Assembly: GCF_000519305.1 (NCBI RefSeq)
Contig: NZ_JAFG01000004.1
Span: forward strand, 620,001 to 684,000
Reading direction: 5' to 3'
Source: Mesorhizobium ciceri WSM4083
Lineage (GTDB): Bacteria; Pseudomonadota; Alphaproteobacteria; Rhizobiales; Rhizobiaceae
Length of the DNA stretch: 64,000 nt
The number at the start of each line of letters is the position of its first letter. Position 1 is the stretch's first letter. Position numbers and translations under genes: made by a program. Below, one piece after another: positions 7,645 to 17,061 of this stretch. The notes beneath the pieces were generated by a model, which was not told where the DNA came from, did no database searches, and saw nothing but the letters and a program-made list of their open reading frames with translations.

Positions 7645-8595
7645 TCAGAACGGCGAGTCCGGGAAATAGTATTCCTTGGCGTTGGCTTGGGTGATCAACG
7701 GCGCGTCGAGCTTGACGGTGCCACGGACAGGTGCCTGGCCGATCAGGTTGGCGACGGTCATGTAGATCGCGGTCTTGATCATCGACGGCGGATATGGCGT
7801 CTCGACCGGCGTCATGGCGTCGCCGTCGATCACTTTCTTGACGATGTCCTTCATGCCGTTGCCACCGAGCGCCAGCTTGATATCGGTCCGGCCCGACTGC
7901 TTGACCGCCTCGAGCACGCCAAGCAGCATGTCGTCGTCATTGGCCCACACCGCATCGATATGCGGGTACTTGGCCAAATAGTCCTGCATCAGCTTGAAGG
8001 CTTCGTCGCTGTTCCAATGCGCGTACTGGATGTCGAGGACTTTCAGGTTCGTACCCTTGATCGTGTCCTGGAAACCCTTGATGCGCTCGTCGTCGATGAC
8101 GGTCGGAATGCCGCGCAGCACAACGACGTCGCCCTTGCCGCCGAGCTTGTCGATCATGAACTTGGCTGTGTTGGTGCCGACCGCGATATTGTCGCCGGCG
8201 AGGTAAAGATCCTGGACGGAGGCGTCCGTCAGACCGCGATCGACGACGGTGATGAACGTGCCCATGTCCTTGATAGCCTTGACCGGCTGGGTCAGTTCTT
8301 CCGAGCTGTAAGGCAGGATCACCAAAGCATCCAGCTTGCGGCTGGCCGACAGGTCCTCAAGCGCGCTGACCTGCTCCGCCGCCGACGGCGACGTCTTCAC
8401 GACCACTTCGACGTTCGGGAACGCGGCGTTGATTTCCTTGGCCGCCGCTTGCGCGTGATAGACGATGCCCGCCGTCCAACCGTGGTCAGCTGCCGGTATC
8501 GACACCGCGATGACCTTCTTGTCTTGCGCCATGGCCTGGCCGGCCAGCAGCAGCGCGCCCAGTGTCGCCGCCGCAATCCATTTTCTACTGAACAT
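7645..8595 (-). CDS. CUT2 ABC importer, periplasmic solute-binding protein
   Basis: 316 aa with a Sec signal peptide (MFSRKWIAAATLGALLLAGQAMA, cleavage after AMA). It has the two-lobed periplasmic-binding type 1 fold of ribose/xylose binders: AVSIPAADHGWTAG near the N-terminus, LVILPYSSEELTQPVKA and NDDDMLLGVLEAVKQ in the middle. AGGGAGAAGACA precedes the ATG. It is the last transporter gene of the operon GntR, ATPase, permease, binding protein. The ligand cannot be read from the sequence; a sugar, polyol or related hydroxy compound is expected for this family. Confidence 0.93.
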   Translation of the reverse strand: MFSRKWIAAATLGALLLAGQAMAQDKKVIAVSIPAADHGWTAGIVYHAQAAAKEINAAFPNVEVVVKTSPSAAEQVSALEDLSASRKLDALVILPYSSEELTQPVKAIKDMGTFITVVDRGLTDASVQDLYLAGDNIAVGTNTAKFMIDKLGGKGDVVVLRGIPTVIDDERIKGFQDTIKGTNLKVLDIQYAHWNSDEAFKLMQDYLAKYPHIDAVWANDDDMLLGVLEAVKQSGRTDIKLALGGNGMKDIVKKVIDGDAMTPVETPYPPSMIKTAIYMTVANLIGQAPVRGTVKLDAPLITQANAKEYYFPDSPF

Positions 8596-8649
8596 TGTCT
8601 TCTCCCTTGGACCTACAAGAACGTTAATCCGCGTGGTCCGGACGCGGCG

Positions 8650-9648
8650 CTATTTCGAATTCGAAAACCGCTGGATGAGCATGGCGATAATGATGATGAC
8701 GCCCTGAACAGCGGCAACGAGGTATTCCGAGACGAAGTCCGACAGCACCATGAGGTTGGCGATGAGCTCCAGGATGACGGCGCCGGCGACTGTTCCCCAC
8801 ACATGGCCTTTGCCGCCGCGCAATGCGGTGCCGCCAATCACCACGGCGGTGATCACCTGCAGTTCCCAAAGCTGTCCGGTCGTCGGCGTTGCGGCGCCCA
8901 GGCGCGGCACGTAGCAGATCGCGGCAATCGCCACGCAGACACCTTGGACGATATAGGCGACGGTCCGTGTCCTGATCACCGAGATGCCGGAATAGCGGGC
9001 GACATCCTCATTGGCGCCGACCGCCGCACATTTGCGGCCATATTTCATTTTGTACAGGATGAAGGATGCGACCGCGGCGACGGCGATCGATATGAGGATT
9101 GGAACCGGGACGCCGGCAACCGTGCCGAAATAGACAGGCCGGTAGGCCTCGCGCAGCGACCGGTCGATCGGTATCGTGCCACCATCGGTCAGATAGGTTA
9201 TCAGCGCCCGGAAAATCCCCATCGTGCCCAGCGTGGCGATAAACGGTTCGATCCTGCCGACCGTGACGATGAGGCCGTTGGCAAGCCCGCACAGCAGGCC
9301 GACCAGGATCGCCACCGCCATACCGGCGGGAATAGCCCAGATGCCGGCATGCGGCGCCACCGCGTTCATGAACATGATGGTGATGCCGGTGATGAAGGCG
9401 GCCATCGAGCCGACGGAAAGATCGAGCCCCCCGGACGAGATCACAAAAGTCGCGCCGACAGCAATAATGGCGATGAAGGCGCTGCGGGTGATGACGTTGG
9501 CGAGGTTGGTGGCGGACAGGAAATCGGGGTTGATGAGGTAACCGACCACCAGCAGAGCTGCCAGCGCAAGAAAGGGCCCGACGTCGGTCCAACTGATGTT
9601 GAGATCGAGGGGGCGACGCCTGGGTGCGGATTCGGTCATGACAGCCAT
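8650..9648 (-). CDS. CUT2 ABC importer, permease (RbsC type)
   Basis: 332 aa, multiple hydrophobic helices. It contains the family motif SSGGLDLSVGS in the second quarter and GGTALRGGKGHVWGT near the C-terminus, both typical of RbsC/XylH permeases. The start is the ATG at 9648 (MAVMTES), preceded by GGGAGG; it overlaps the upstream ATPase gene by 13 bp, showing translational coupling. It would form the homodimeric channel with the ATPase at 9636-11228. Confidence 0.94.
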   Translation of the reverse strand: MAVMTESAPRRRPLDLNISWTDVGPFLALAALLVVGYLINPDFLSATNLANVITRSAFIAIIAVGATFVISSGGLDLSVGSMAAFITGITIMFMNAVAPHAGIWAIPAGMAVAILVGLLCGLANGLIVTVGRIEPFIATLGTMGIFRALITYLTDGGTIPIDRSLREAYRPVYFGTVAGVPVPILISIAVAAVASFILYKMKYGRKCAAVGANEDVARYSGISVIRTRTVAYIVQGVCVAIAAICYVPRLGAATPTTGQLWELQVITAVVIGGTALRGGKGHVWGTVAGAVILELIANLMVLSDFVSEYLVAAVQGVIIIIAMLIQRFSNSK

Positions 9649-11228
9649 TCTGTGCCTCCCTTGGCTTTTGGCCCTGGCTTGGGGCCACTGGTCGCCAGTA
9701 CCGCCACATTGCTTTCGGTCATTTCGGCGCCACTGACCTCGCCGGTGATGCGGCCTTCGCGCATCACCAGGATGCGGTCGCAGATGCCGATCAGTTCCTG
9801 CATCTCCGAAGAGATGACGATGCAAGCCTTGCCCTTGGCCACAAGCTCCTGGATGAAGGCATAGATCTGCGCCTTGTTGGCGATGTCGATGCCACGCGTG
9901 GGCTCGTCGATAATGACCACAGAAGGATCGGTCAGCAGCACCTTCGCCAGCAGCAGTTTCTGCTGATTGCCCCCGGAAAGCTGGCCCGCTTTGGCGCCGA
10001 GGCTCTTCAGCCTGATGTCATATGTCTCCACGGCCTGTTCCAAGGCCTCCGCTTCGCGGCGCCGACCCATCGAGAGGCCGGGATGGAACACACCGAGCGC
10101 TGACAGCGTCAGGTTAGGCGCCAGGTGCTCTTGCAGCAGCAGTCCCTTGCCCTTGCGATCCTCGGTCAGGTAACCGACGCCGGCGTCGATCGCCGCGCGT
10201 TGCGACTGGAAATGGACCGACTTGCCCTTGAGTTCAACGGTGGCGGTCGCCGGGCGCAGGCCGATAATGCCCTCGAAAAGTTCGGTGCGGCCCGCCCCGA
10301 CCATGCCGGCAAACCCAAGGATCTCGCCCTTGTGGACCGTAAACGACACGTCCTCCACATAGCCGGGAACGGTGGCGTTGCTGACGCTCAGCATCGGCAC
10401 ATCCGAAGGCGCCACGGTTTTTTCGGGATAGAGTGCTGCCAGTTCGCGCCCGACCATCAGCCGCGCCATATCCAGCTGGCTCAGCGTCCTGCCGGGATAG
10501 GTGCAGACCATCTTGCCGTCGCGCAGAACGGTCACTTTGTCGGCGACCCGTTGCACCTCATCCAACCGGTGGCTGATATAGAGCACGGCGGTGCCGTGAG
10601 CCTTCAGTTGCAGGACGATCTCCAGCAGGCGCTCGACCTCGCCACCGGTCAGAACGGCGGTCGGCTCGTCGAAGATAACCACCTTGTGGTCGTCAAGCAG
10701 GGCGCGAGCGATCTGCACCATCTGCCTATCTGCCAGCGAGACGTCGCGCACCAGTGCCCTTGGCGAGACCGCGCAGCCGATCTGCGCCAGTTTCTCGGCT
10801 GCCAGCCGGCGCATGGTGCGGTCATCCACGACATGGCCACGCGAAAGCTCTCGCCCGAGAAACAGATTGTCGGTGACCGTGAGCCCCTCGGCGAGCAGGA
10901 TCTCCTGATGAACCAAGGCGATACCCGCATCCTGTGCCTGGCTGGGCTTGGCAAATTTCACCGTGTGTCCGCTCATCGACAATGTGCCGTGGCTGGGCTC
11001 GACATAGCCGGACAGCAGCCGCATCAACGTCGACTTGCCGGCACCGTTCTCGCCAATGATGGCGTGGATCTCACCGGGCAGGACGTCTAGGGTGACGTCC
11101 GACAACACCGTCACCGGGCCGTATTGCTTGGACAAGCCCTGGGCGCGCAGCACCGGTTCAAGCGAACCAGGCGCATCGCTGGAGAACGTGCTCCCGCCCT
11201 CCCCGGCGATATTCGCGGCAATGGACAT
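9636..11228 (-). CDS. CUT2 ABC importer, tandem ATP-binding protein (RbsA type)
   Basis: 530 aa with two nucleotide-binding domains. Domain 1 has Walker A GENGAGKST, signature region VSLADRQMVQIARA and Walker B VVIFDEPTA. Domain 2 has a degenerate Walker A (GMVGAGRTE), signature LSGGNQQK and Walker B VVIIDEPTRG, as usual for sugar ABC ATPases of this class. The start is the ATG at 11228 with GAGGT 8 bases before it; this gives a 25-residue N-terminal extension before the first domain. It begins 11 bp after the GntR gene's stop. Confidence 0.94.
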   Translation of the reverse strand: MSIAANIAGEGGSTFSSDAPGSLEPVLRAQGLSKQYGPVTVLSDVTLDVLPGEIHAIIGENGAGKSTLMRLLSGYVEPSHGTLSMSGHTVKFAKPSQAQDAGIALVHQEILLAEGLTVTDNLFLGRELSRGHVVDDRTMRRLAAEKLAQIGCAVSPRALVRDVSLADRQMVQIARALLDDHKVVIFDEPTAVLTGGEVERLLEIVLQLKAHGTAVLYISHRLDEVQRVADKVTVLRDGKMVCTYPGRTLSQLDMARLMVGRELAALYPEKTVAPSDVPMLSVSNATVPGYVEDVSFTVHKGEILGFAGMVGAGRTELFEGIIGLRPATATVELKGKSVHFQSQRAAIDAGVGYLTEDRKGKGLLLQEHLAPNLTLSALGVFHPGLSMGRRREAEALEQAVETYDIRLKSLGAKAGQLSGGNQQKLLLAKVLLTDPSVVIIDEPTRGIDIANKAQIYAFIQELVAKGKACIVISSEMQELIGICDRILVMREGRITGEVSGAEMTESNVAVLATSGPKPGPKAKGGTEWLS

Positions 11229-11239
11229 CCGTTCCGACC

Positions 11240-11941
11240 TCAATCGAATGCCGGGAGCAGGCGGTCGCGCGAGTGCTCGATATGGATGTGCATCGCCTTT
11301 TCGGCGGCATCGGGATCGGCCGAGCCGAACGCGGCAAGGATCGCCTCGTGTTCGTCAAGCGCCTCCTCGGTCACGCGTGCATGGAACATCAGGCGGAAGA
11401 TGTGGAAGTGCGTATGCTGATGGCTCAACGTCTCGCGGATGAGTTCGTTTTGAGAAAACTCCATGATCTTGTCGTGGAAGATCGCATCCTGTCTGGCGAA
11501 ATTCGAATAGCGTACGCGGTCGTCCTTGCCTTCGCGGCGTGACATCACGCCGGCGGCTTCGAGCAACAGATTGAGCTTGGCCTCGTCCATCATTGCGGCG
11601 GCCTTTGCGGCGCCATGCGGTTCGAGCAGCAGGCGCATCTCGTATAATTCGTCGAAACGGCGGCGGGTGATCTGGGGCGCGGCACGATAACCGATCAAAT
11701 GCGTCTTGAGCACCAGACCTTCGCCTTCGAGCCGGCCGAGGGCTTCGCGGATGGGCGTGTGCGAGACGTTGAATTCCTTGACCAGACTGTCGACTGTGAT
11801 GCGCGAGCCTGGCGGGATCTTCAGCGCCATCAACTGCGCGAAGATGGCTTCATAGACATCTTCGACGAGACTGTTGGCGCGCTGGATGCGACCAGCTCCA
11901 ATGGTGGCGTCGCTTGGGTCGGGTAAGTTTGCGGTCTGCAT
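11240..11941 (-). CDS. GntR/FadR family transcriptional regulator (FCD domain)
   Basis: 233 aa. An N-terminal winged helix (VEDVYEAIFAQLMALKIPPGSRI, then FNVSHTPIREALGRLEGEGLV) is followed by an all-helical FCD ligand domain with the usual metal-site histidines (IFHDKIME, ...HIHIEHSRDR). The start is ATG 11941, preceded by AAGAGG at 6 bases; MLAVLTV further upstream is less likely. It heads the importer operon and diverges from the Fe-alcohol dehydrogenase gene, so it most likely controls both directions through sites in 11942-12117, responding to an organic acid or sugar acid. Confidence 0.92.
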   Translation of the reverse strand: MQTANLPDPSDATIGAGRIQRANSLVEDVYEAIFAQLMALKIPPGSRITVDSLVKEFNVSHTPIREALGRLEGEGLVLKTHLIGYRAAPQITRRRFDELYEMRLLLEPHGAAKAAAMMDEAKLNLLLEAAGVMSRREGKDDRVRYSNFARQDAIFHDKIMEFSQNELIRETLSHQHTHFHIFRLMFHARVTEEALDEHEAILAAFGSADPDAAEKAMHIHIEHSRDRLLPAFD

Positions 11942-11992
11942 ATTTTGCCTCTTGACAGTGAGGACTGCTAACACGATGGTTCCGCGGATGCA

Positions 11993-12011
11993 ATCCTATA
12001 TCCTATACGAT
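11993..12011. promoter_or_regulatory. Candidate GntR operator in the divergent intergenic region
   Basis: ATCCTAT occurs twice in tandem (11993-11999 and 12000-12006), and the second copy forms the imperfect palindrome ATCCTATACGAT (12000-12011; mismatched only at positions 4 and 9). It sits between gntR and the Fe-alcohol dehydrogenase gene, where an operator for the divergent pair is expected. Confidence 0.45.
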
Positions 12012-12117
12012 TTTAAAGCGGATATGTTTTAAGTGCGAGAGACACACTCTTAGGCCGTCCGATCCAGACCGAGTTCAATGCATCCGTTTCCAGTCAGCCG
12101 CCGTCAAAGGACCGATC

Positions 12118-13344
12118 ATGACCCTCTTCGCCGCCCTGCGGTTGCCGCGTGAAATCCTGTTCGGGAAGGGGCAGCGCCATGTGCTGCCGACGGTCGCCGC
12201 CCGGTTCGGCCGACGCGCGCTGGTCTGCACCGATGAGCGTTTCGCGGGCACAGCGGTATTCGCCGACATCATCAAGTCCCTTCAGTCAGCCTCGATCGAA
12301 GTCCTTGTGCATGACCGCGTTCTGCCCGACGTGCCACGCGACACGGTCGGCATCTGTGTCGAGGAAGCGAAGGGGTTCAGGCCGGACATGGTGATCGGCA
12401 TCGGCGGCGGCAGCTGTCTCGATTTCGCCAAATGCGCCACCCTGCTTCTCAGCCATGGCGGCAAGCTCCAGGACTACTACGGGGAGTTCAAGGTGCCGGG
12501 TCCGACACTGCCACTGATCGCCGTACCTACCACGGCCGGCACCGGTTCCGAAGTGACGCCGGTCGCGGTGATTTCCGACCCGGACCGGACGCTCAAGGTC
12601 GGCATATCGAGCCCTTATCTGATCGCCGCGGTTGCCTTGTGCGACCCCGAACTGACAATGACCTGCCCCCCTGCCCTGACCGCGATAGCCGGCGCCGACG
12701 CGCTGACCCATGCGATCGAGGCCTTCACCGCCATGCGGCGCGGAGAAGACCCCAACCTGCCGCAACAACACGTCTTCATTGGCAAGACTGCGCTGACCGA
12801 CCATTTCGCGTTGCTCGCGATAAAGCTGCTTGGCCGGAGTCTGGAGAAAGCCTGCAGCGACGGCGCCGATGCCGACGCGCGTGCCGATGTCATGATGGGC
12901 GCTCTGGCAGCGGGCTGCGCATTCGGCACCGCCGGTACGGCGGCAGCGCATGCCGTGCAATATCCGGCAGGCGCCCTCACCCACACCGCCCATGGTTTGG
13001 GCGTGGCGACAATGATGCCTTACGTGATGACCTATAACAGCCGCGTCGCCGCTCACGAGATGGCAGAGATCGGCGCGGCACTTGGCTTGGAGACCAAGGC
13101 CAGAACCGCCGCCGAGATGGCAGCCGCCACGATCGAGGAGATCAGGCGATTGTTCGCGGCGATCGGTATTACGCCAACACTGGCGGATCTAGGCCTCCCT
13201 GCCGATAAGCTTGACTGGACCGCCGAGCAAGCGCTCGGCATCGACCGCCTGATCAAGAACAATCCGCGTGCCTTCGATCTCGGCACGATGCGACGCCTCG
13301 TCCAGGCTGCCCATGACGGCGACCTCGCCGCCTGCGTTATGTGA
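12118..13344 (+). CDS. Iron-containing (type III) alcohol dehydrogenase
   Basis: 408 aa. NAD-binding motif GIGGGSCLDFAK (residues about 94-105) and PTTAGTGSEVT (about 139-149) are diagnostic. Metal-ligand histidines are visible in DALTHAIEAF, HGLGVATMMP and AAAHAVQYP, the usual Asp/His set. Reaction: NAD-dependent oxidation of an alcohol, or reduction of an aldehyde or of maleylacetate-type substrates in some subfamilies. AAAGGA lies 7 bases before the ATG. It is the first gene of a divergent operon with an aldehyde dehydrogenase (16 bp downstream) and an alpha/beta hydrolase; alcohol to aldehyde to acid is the natural reading. Confidence 0.92.
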   Translation: MTLFAALRLPREILFGKGQRHVLPTVAARFGRRALVCTDERFAGTAVFADIIKSLQSASIEVLVHDRVLPDVPRDTVGICVEEAKGFRPDMVIGIGGGSCLDFAKCATLLLSHGGKLQDYYGEFKVPGPTLPLIAVPTTAGTGSEVTPVAVISDPDRTLKVGISSPYLIAAVALCDPELTMTCPPALTAIAGADALTHAIEAFTAMRRGEDPNLPQQHVFIGKTALTDHFALLAIKLLGRSLEKACSDGADADARADVMMGALAAGCAFGTAGTAAAHAVQYPAGALTHTAHGLGVATMMPYVMTYNSRVAAHEMAEIGAALGLETKARTAAEMAAATIEEIRRLFAAIGITPTLADLGLPADKLDWTAEQALGIDRLIKNNPRAFDLGTMRRLVQAAHDGDLAACVM

Positions 13345-13360
13345 AAAACGGAACAAAGCG

Positions 13361-14842
13361 ATGAATTTGAACGCTCAGCAACTCGACCAGGATGGCTATG
13401 ACGTGCGCGGTTTTTCGCACGGACTCTATATCGACGGCACTTGGCGGCCGTCCTCCGACGGTCGGCTCATCGATGTCGTCGATCCCTCCTCCGGGGCGGT
13501 GATCGCGGCGGTTCCCGATGCGACAGTCGAGGACGCCACCGCCGCCGTCGAGGCGGCGGCCAAAGCAGCTAAGGGATGGCGGGAAACTGCGCCGCGCAAA
13601 CGCTCGGAAATCCTTCGGCGCTGTTTTGAGCTCATGGTCGAACGGTCCGAAACGCTCGCTATGCTGATCTCGCTGGAGAATGGCAAGGCGTTGCGCGACG
13701 CGCGTGGCGAGGTGGCTTATGCTGCAGAGTTCTTCCGCTGGAATGCCGAAGAGGCGGTCAGGATTACCGGTGAATTCGGCACTGCGCCATCCGGCACCAA
13801 CCGGATCGTGGTCGATTATGAGCCGATCGGAATCTGCGTGCTGATCACACCGTGGAATTTTCCGGCCGCGATGGCGACCCGCAAGATCGCGCCGGCGCTG
13901 GCGGCAGGCTGCACTGTCGTCCTGAAGCCGGCCAGTGAAACACCGTTGACGGCCTATGCGCTGGCGGCACTCTACAGCGAAGCCGGCGTGCCTGCCGGCG
14001 TCGTCAACGTGCTGACCACGACCAGTCCCGGGCCGCTGACTTCGGCCATGCTCGCCGATCCGCGCGTCAGGAAGCTGTCCTTCACGGGGTCGACGGGTGT
14101 CGGCCGAACCTTGCTCGGCGAGGCTTCAAAGCATGTCATTTCCTGTTCGATGGAACTCGGCGGCAATGCCCCGTTTGTCGTCTTCGACGATGCCGATCTC
14201 GACGCCGCCCTCGATGGCGCGATGATCGCTAAGATGCGTAACGCCGGCGAAGCCTGCACCGCTGCCAATCGCCTCTATGTACAATCGGGAATTTATGATG
14301 CTTTTGCCGACGGGCTCCGCAAGCGCATGGCGGCACTTAAGGTGGGAGCGGGACCGAATGCCGACACCGAATGCGGGCCGATGATCACCAGAAAGGCTGT
14401 CGACAAGATCGACCGCCTGGTCAAGGACGCAGTGGGCCGGGGGGCCAAGGTGCTTTGCGGTGGGTCCATTTCGGAGGAAGAAGGATTCTTTTATCCGCCC
14501 ACAGTGCTGTCCGATGTGCCGCCCGACGCGGAGATGGCGCACGAGGAGATTTTCGGCCCGGTGGCACCTATCACACGCTTCGACACCGAGGCCGAGGCCA
14601 TCGCACATGCTAACAACACGGAATATGGCCTGGCCGCTTACATATATACACGCGATGTTGGACGCGGCATGCGGGTGGCGTCGGGGATCGAGGCCGGCAT
14701 GATCGGCCTCAACCGGGGACTGATGTCGGATCCGGCAGCACCTTTCGGAGGCGTCAAGCAGAGCGGCCTTGGCCGCGAAGGCGGCCAGCACCACGGCATC
14801 GCCGAGTTCATGGAGGCTAAATATATTGCCGTCACCTTCTGA
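13361..14842 (+). CDS. NAD(P)-dependent aldehyde dehydrogenase (succinate-semialdehyde type)
   Basis: 493 aa. ALDH landmarks are in place: [27 protein letters not shown], the general-base Glu in MELGGNAP and the catalytic Cys in [11 protein letters not shown], then EEIFGPVAP. The [11 protein letters not shown] form and SLENGKAL are typical of the GabD/succinate-semialdehyde subgroup. The ATG at 13361 gives the standard N-terminus; a longer frame overlapping the alcohol dehydrogenase is unlikely. It is likely to oxidise the aldehyde made by the preceding dehydrogenase. Confidence 0.92.
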   Translation: MNLNAQQLDQDGYDVRGFSHGLYIDGTWRPSSDGRLIDVVDPSSGAVIAAVPDATVEDATAAVEAAAKAAKGWRETAPRKRSEILRRCFELMVERSETLAMLISLENGKALRDARGEVAYAAEFFRWNAEEAVRITGEFGTAPSGTNRIVVDYEPIGICVLITPWNFPAAMATRKIAPALAAGCTVVLKPASETPLTAYALAALYSEAGVPAGVVNVLTTTSPGPLTSAMLADPRVRKLSFTGSTGVGRTLLGEASKHVISCSMELGGNAPFVVFDDADLDAALDGAMIAKMRNAGEACTAANRLYVQSGIYDAFADGLRKRMAALKVGAGPNADTECGPMITRKAVDKIDRLVKDAVGRGAKVLCGGSISEEEGFFYPPTVLSDVPPDAEMAHEEIFGPVAPITRFDTEAEAIAHANNTEYGLAAYIYTRDVGRGMRVASGIEAGMIGLNRGLMSDPAAPFGGVKQSGLGREGGQHHGIAEFMEAKYIAVTF

Positions 14843-14852
14843 ACCGGCAGTC

Positions 14853-15677
14853 ATGTCAAACGACCCTTTCCGCACGCGCGACCATGTGGCCGACTTTGAC
14901 GATATCGTGGCCGACATAGTAAGCCGCAGCGCCGAAACCCGGGCTACCCTACCGATGTCGGCTGGTATCGCCTATGGCGAGGGCAAGGCCGAAAGGTTGG
15001 ACCTCTTCTTTCCGCCCGGCGAGCGCAGGGACCTTCCCGTGCACATCTTCATCCATGGTGGCTACTGGCGCATGTTCTCCAGGAGCGACTATTCGTATGT
15101 AGCGAACACAGTCACCAAAGCTGGGGCGATCGCGGTCATCGTCGACTATGCGCTGATGCCTGAAGTCAGGATGGCGGCAATCGTCGACCAGATCCGGCGT
15201 GCCAAACAATGGGTGCTGGACAATATAGCCGCCCATGGCGGTGACCCTGCCCGGCTAAGCGTAAGTGGTCATTCGGCGGGTGCGCACCTGGCCACATTCC
15301 TGTTCGAAAAGACGCCAATGCCATCACGCATACGTGCGGCGCTGCTGCTGGGCGGCCTTTACGACCTCAAGCCCCTTCAGACGTCCTTCCTCCAGCCGCT
15401 AATCGGAATCACCGATGATGAGGCATCTGCCTTCACCCCAATGACGCGGTGGCATGACCCGGAGACGGCAGCGACCATTCTCGTGGGAGATCAGGAAACG
15501 TCACCTTTTCACCAGCAGGCCGCCGACTTCGGAAAGCGCTTGCGCGCGCAGGGGCACCTTGTCTGCGACCTCCGCCTGAATGACCGAAACCACATGAACA
15601 GTGTGCGGGATCTGGGCATCGGCGGCACACAAGCTGGCGATTGCCTGATGGCGATGATCGAGGGAAACGGCCTGTAG
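14853..15677 (+). CDS. Alpha/beta hydrolase, kynurenine-formamidase/HSL-like
   Basis: 274 aa. It has the oxyanion motif HGGYW (IFIHGGYWRMF, about residue 70), nucleophile Ser in SGHSAGAH (about 147-154) and a late His in DRNHMNS, a complete Ser-Asp-His set. Such enzymes hydrolyse N-formyl amides or carboxylic esters. Start at ATG 14853, 10 bp after the aldehyde dehydrogenase stop, so it completes the alcohol dehydrogenase, aldehyde dehydrogenase, hydrolase operon. It may free the alcohol from an ester or amide imported by the adjacent transporter. Confidence 0.88.
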   Translation: MSNDPFRTRDHVADFDDIVADIVSRSAETRATLPMSAGIAYGEGKAERLDLFFPPGERRDLPVHIFIHGGYWRMFSRSDYSYVANTVTKAGAIAVIVDYALMPEVRMAAIVDQIRRAKQWVLDNIAAHGGDPARLSVSGHSAGAHLATFLFEKTPMPSRIRAALLLGGLYDLKPLQTSFLQPLIGITDDEASAFTPMTRWHDPETAATILVGDQETSPFHQQAADFGKRLRAQGHLVCDLRLNDRNHMNSVRDLGIGGTQAGDCLMAMIEGNGL

Positions 15678-16028
15678 GACGGAACTTGGGGAAAGTAGAG
15701 CCCGCTTGACTGCCTGGCTTGACACTCCCGTCACTCAAGAAAGTACCGTCAGGGGGATCGCGGCACGCTACCGGTATCGGGCTGAGCTTCGCGGCAGGTG
15801 AAATCCGGCAGAGGACACAACCGACGATTCCTCATCTTCTTTCTCCACACTGACGAACTGCACAGCGCATCAGAAAATCGAAATTGCCCCTGCCGCCCTG
15901 AGCCGCGATGGTCTTTACGCAAGCAGCCGGCTTAGGGCTGTGGAGGAAACGTCGTCGCGGCAAAGCCCCTGGGGCAAGGCCGCTTTGGCACGCCGCTGGT
16001 TCAAACCGGCAGCGAGGGAGGGTCTGAC
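15678..16028 (+). other. Intergenic region before the second CUT2 importer
   Basis: 351 bases without a credible gene. It contains the inverted pair CTTGA-N12-TCAAG (15718-15739), which could be part of an operator, and the strong GGGAGGG ribosome site just before the TTG start of the permease. I see no clear promoter or terminator. Confidence 0.5.
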
Positions 16029-17027
16029 TTGGCTGGTTCGGGCAAATCCGACACCGCGCGCTTGGGCATCAAAATGTCCCAGGAACTCGTCGTCGGCGTG
16101 ATCTCGGCCGTCCTCTTCCTGGTGTTCTCGGCGACGCTCAACAATTTCCTGAGCCAGGGCAACATCCTTGCCATTCTCAAGAATGTCTCCATCCTCGGCA
16201 CGCTGGCCGTCGGCATGGGGTTCATCGTCGTCGGGCGTGGCATCGACCTGACCATGGTGGCGGTGATGGTCGTCGGCGTCGCCTTCAGCATTTGGATCTC
16301 CACCTGGGGCGTCGACTTCACGCTGGCCGTCGTCTTCGGCGCCATCCTGGTCGCGGCCATCGGCCTGTTCACCGGGGTCATGGTGGCGGTGGCCGAAATT
16401 CCGCCGATCTTCGCCACCCTTGCCATCGCGTCCTCGGTATACGGCTCTGGCCGCATCGTCTTTGCGTCCGACGTGCTCTATGCCCCCTCCGGTATTGGCT
16501 GGCTGAAATTTGTCGGCAACGGAACCATCTTCGGCATCCCGATGTCGGTGATCATCTTCGCGGCGGTGGCCGCGCTCATGGGCTTCTTCCTGAGGAAGAC
16601 CCGCTTCGGCCGGCTCGTCTATGCCACTGGCGACAACCCGAACGCGGCCCGCACCACCGGGCTGCCCACGCGCCCGATCATCGTGACGCAATATGTCATC
16701 AGCGCCCTCATTGCCTATACCGCCGGCATCATCATGCTGGGGCTGGTCACCGGCATCGACACGCGCCTCTACAATTCCAGCCTGATCTACGACGTGCTGC
16801 TGGTGGTCGTGCTGGGCGGCATCGGCCTCTCCGGCGGCCAGGGCGGCGTACGCAACGTCATCGTCGGCACCATCCTGGTCGGCATCCTGACCAATGGCAT
16901 GACGATCCTGAACTTCAGCTACACCAGCCAGAATCTGATCAAGAGCGTGATCCTGCTGGGCGCGCTGGCGATCGACGCCATCATCAATCCGCGCGACGAG
17001 CAAACCTCGCAAAGCGGCGACATCTGA
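16029..17027 (+). CDS. CUT2 ABC importer, permease (first of two)
   Basis: 332 aa membrane protein with about ten hydrophobic helices. The family motif is present as VVGRGIDLTMVAVMV instead of the usual SGGIDLSVG, and GGIGLSGGQGGVRN near the C-terminus is typical. The start is TTG at 16029, justified by AGGGAGGG six bases upstream. It opens the operon permease, binding protein, permease-propeller fusion, propeller, ATPase, and probably forms a heterodimer with the permease half of the fusion. Confidence 0.93.
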   Translation: MAGSGKSDTARLGIKMSQELVVGVISAVLFLVFSATLNNFLSQGNILAILKNVSILGTLAVGMGFIVVGRGIDLTMVAVMVVGVAFSIWISTWGVDFTLAVVFGAILVAAIGLFTGVMVAVAEIPPIFATLAIASSVYGSGRIVFASDVLYAPSGIGWLKFVGNGTIFGIPMSVIIFAAVAALMGFFLRKTRFGRLVYATGDNPNAARTTGLPTRPIIVTQYVISALIAYTAGIIMLGLVTGIDTRLYNSSLIYDVLLVVVLGGIGLSGGQGGVRNVIVGTILVGILTNGMTILNFSYTSQNLIKSVILLGALAIDAIINPRDEQTSQSGDI

Positions 17028-17061
17028 AACAAGAACCGAGACATAATCTGGGAGGAAAAAC

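Noticed and set aside
15950..16000. TTTGGCACGCCGCTGG as a sigma-54 promoter
   Set aside because: The -24 part TGGCACG fits, but the -12 part is TGGT instead of TTGC, and no enhancer-binding regulator is nearby.
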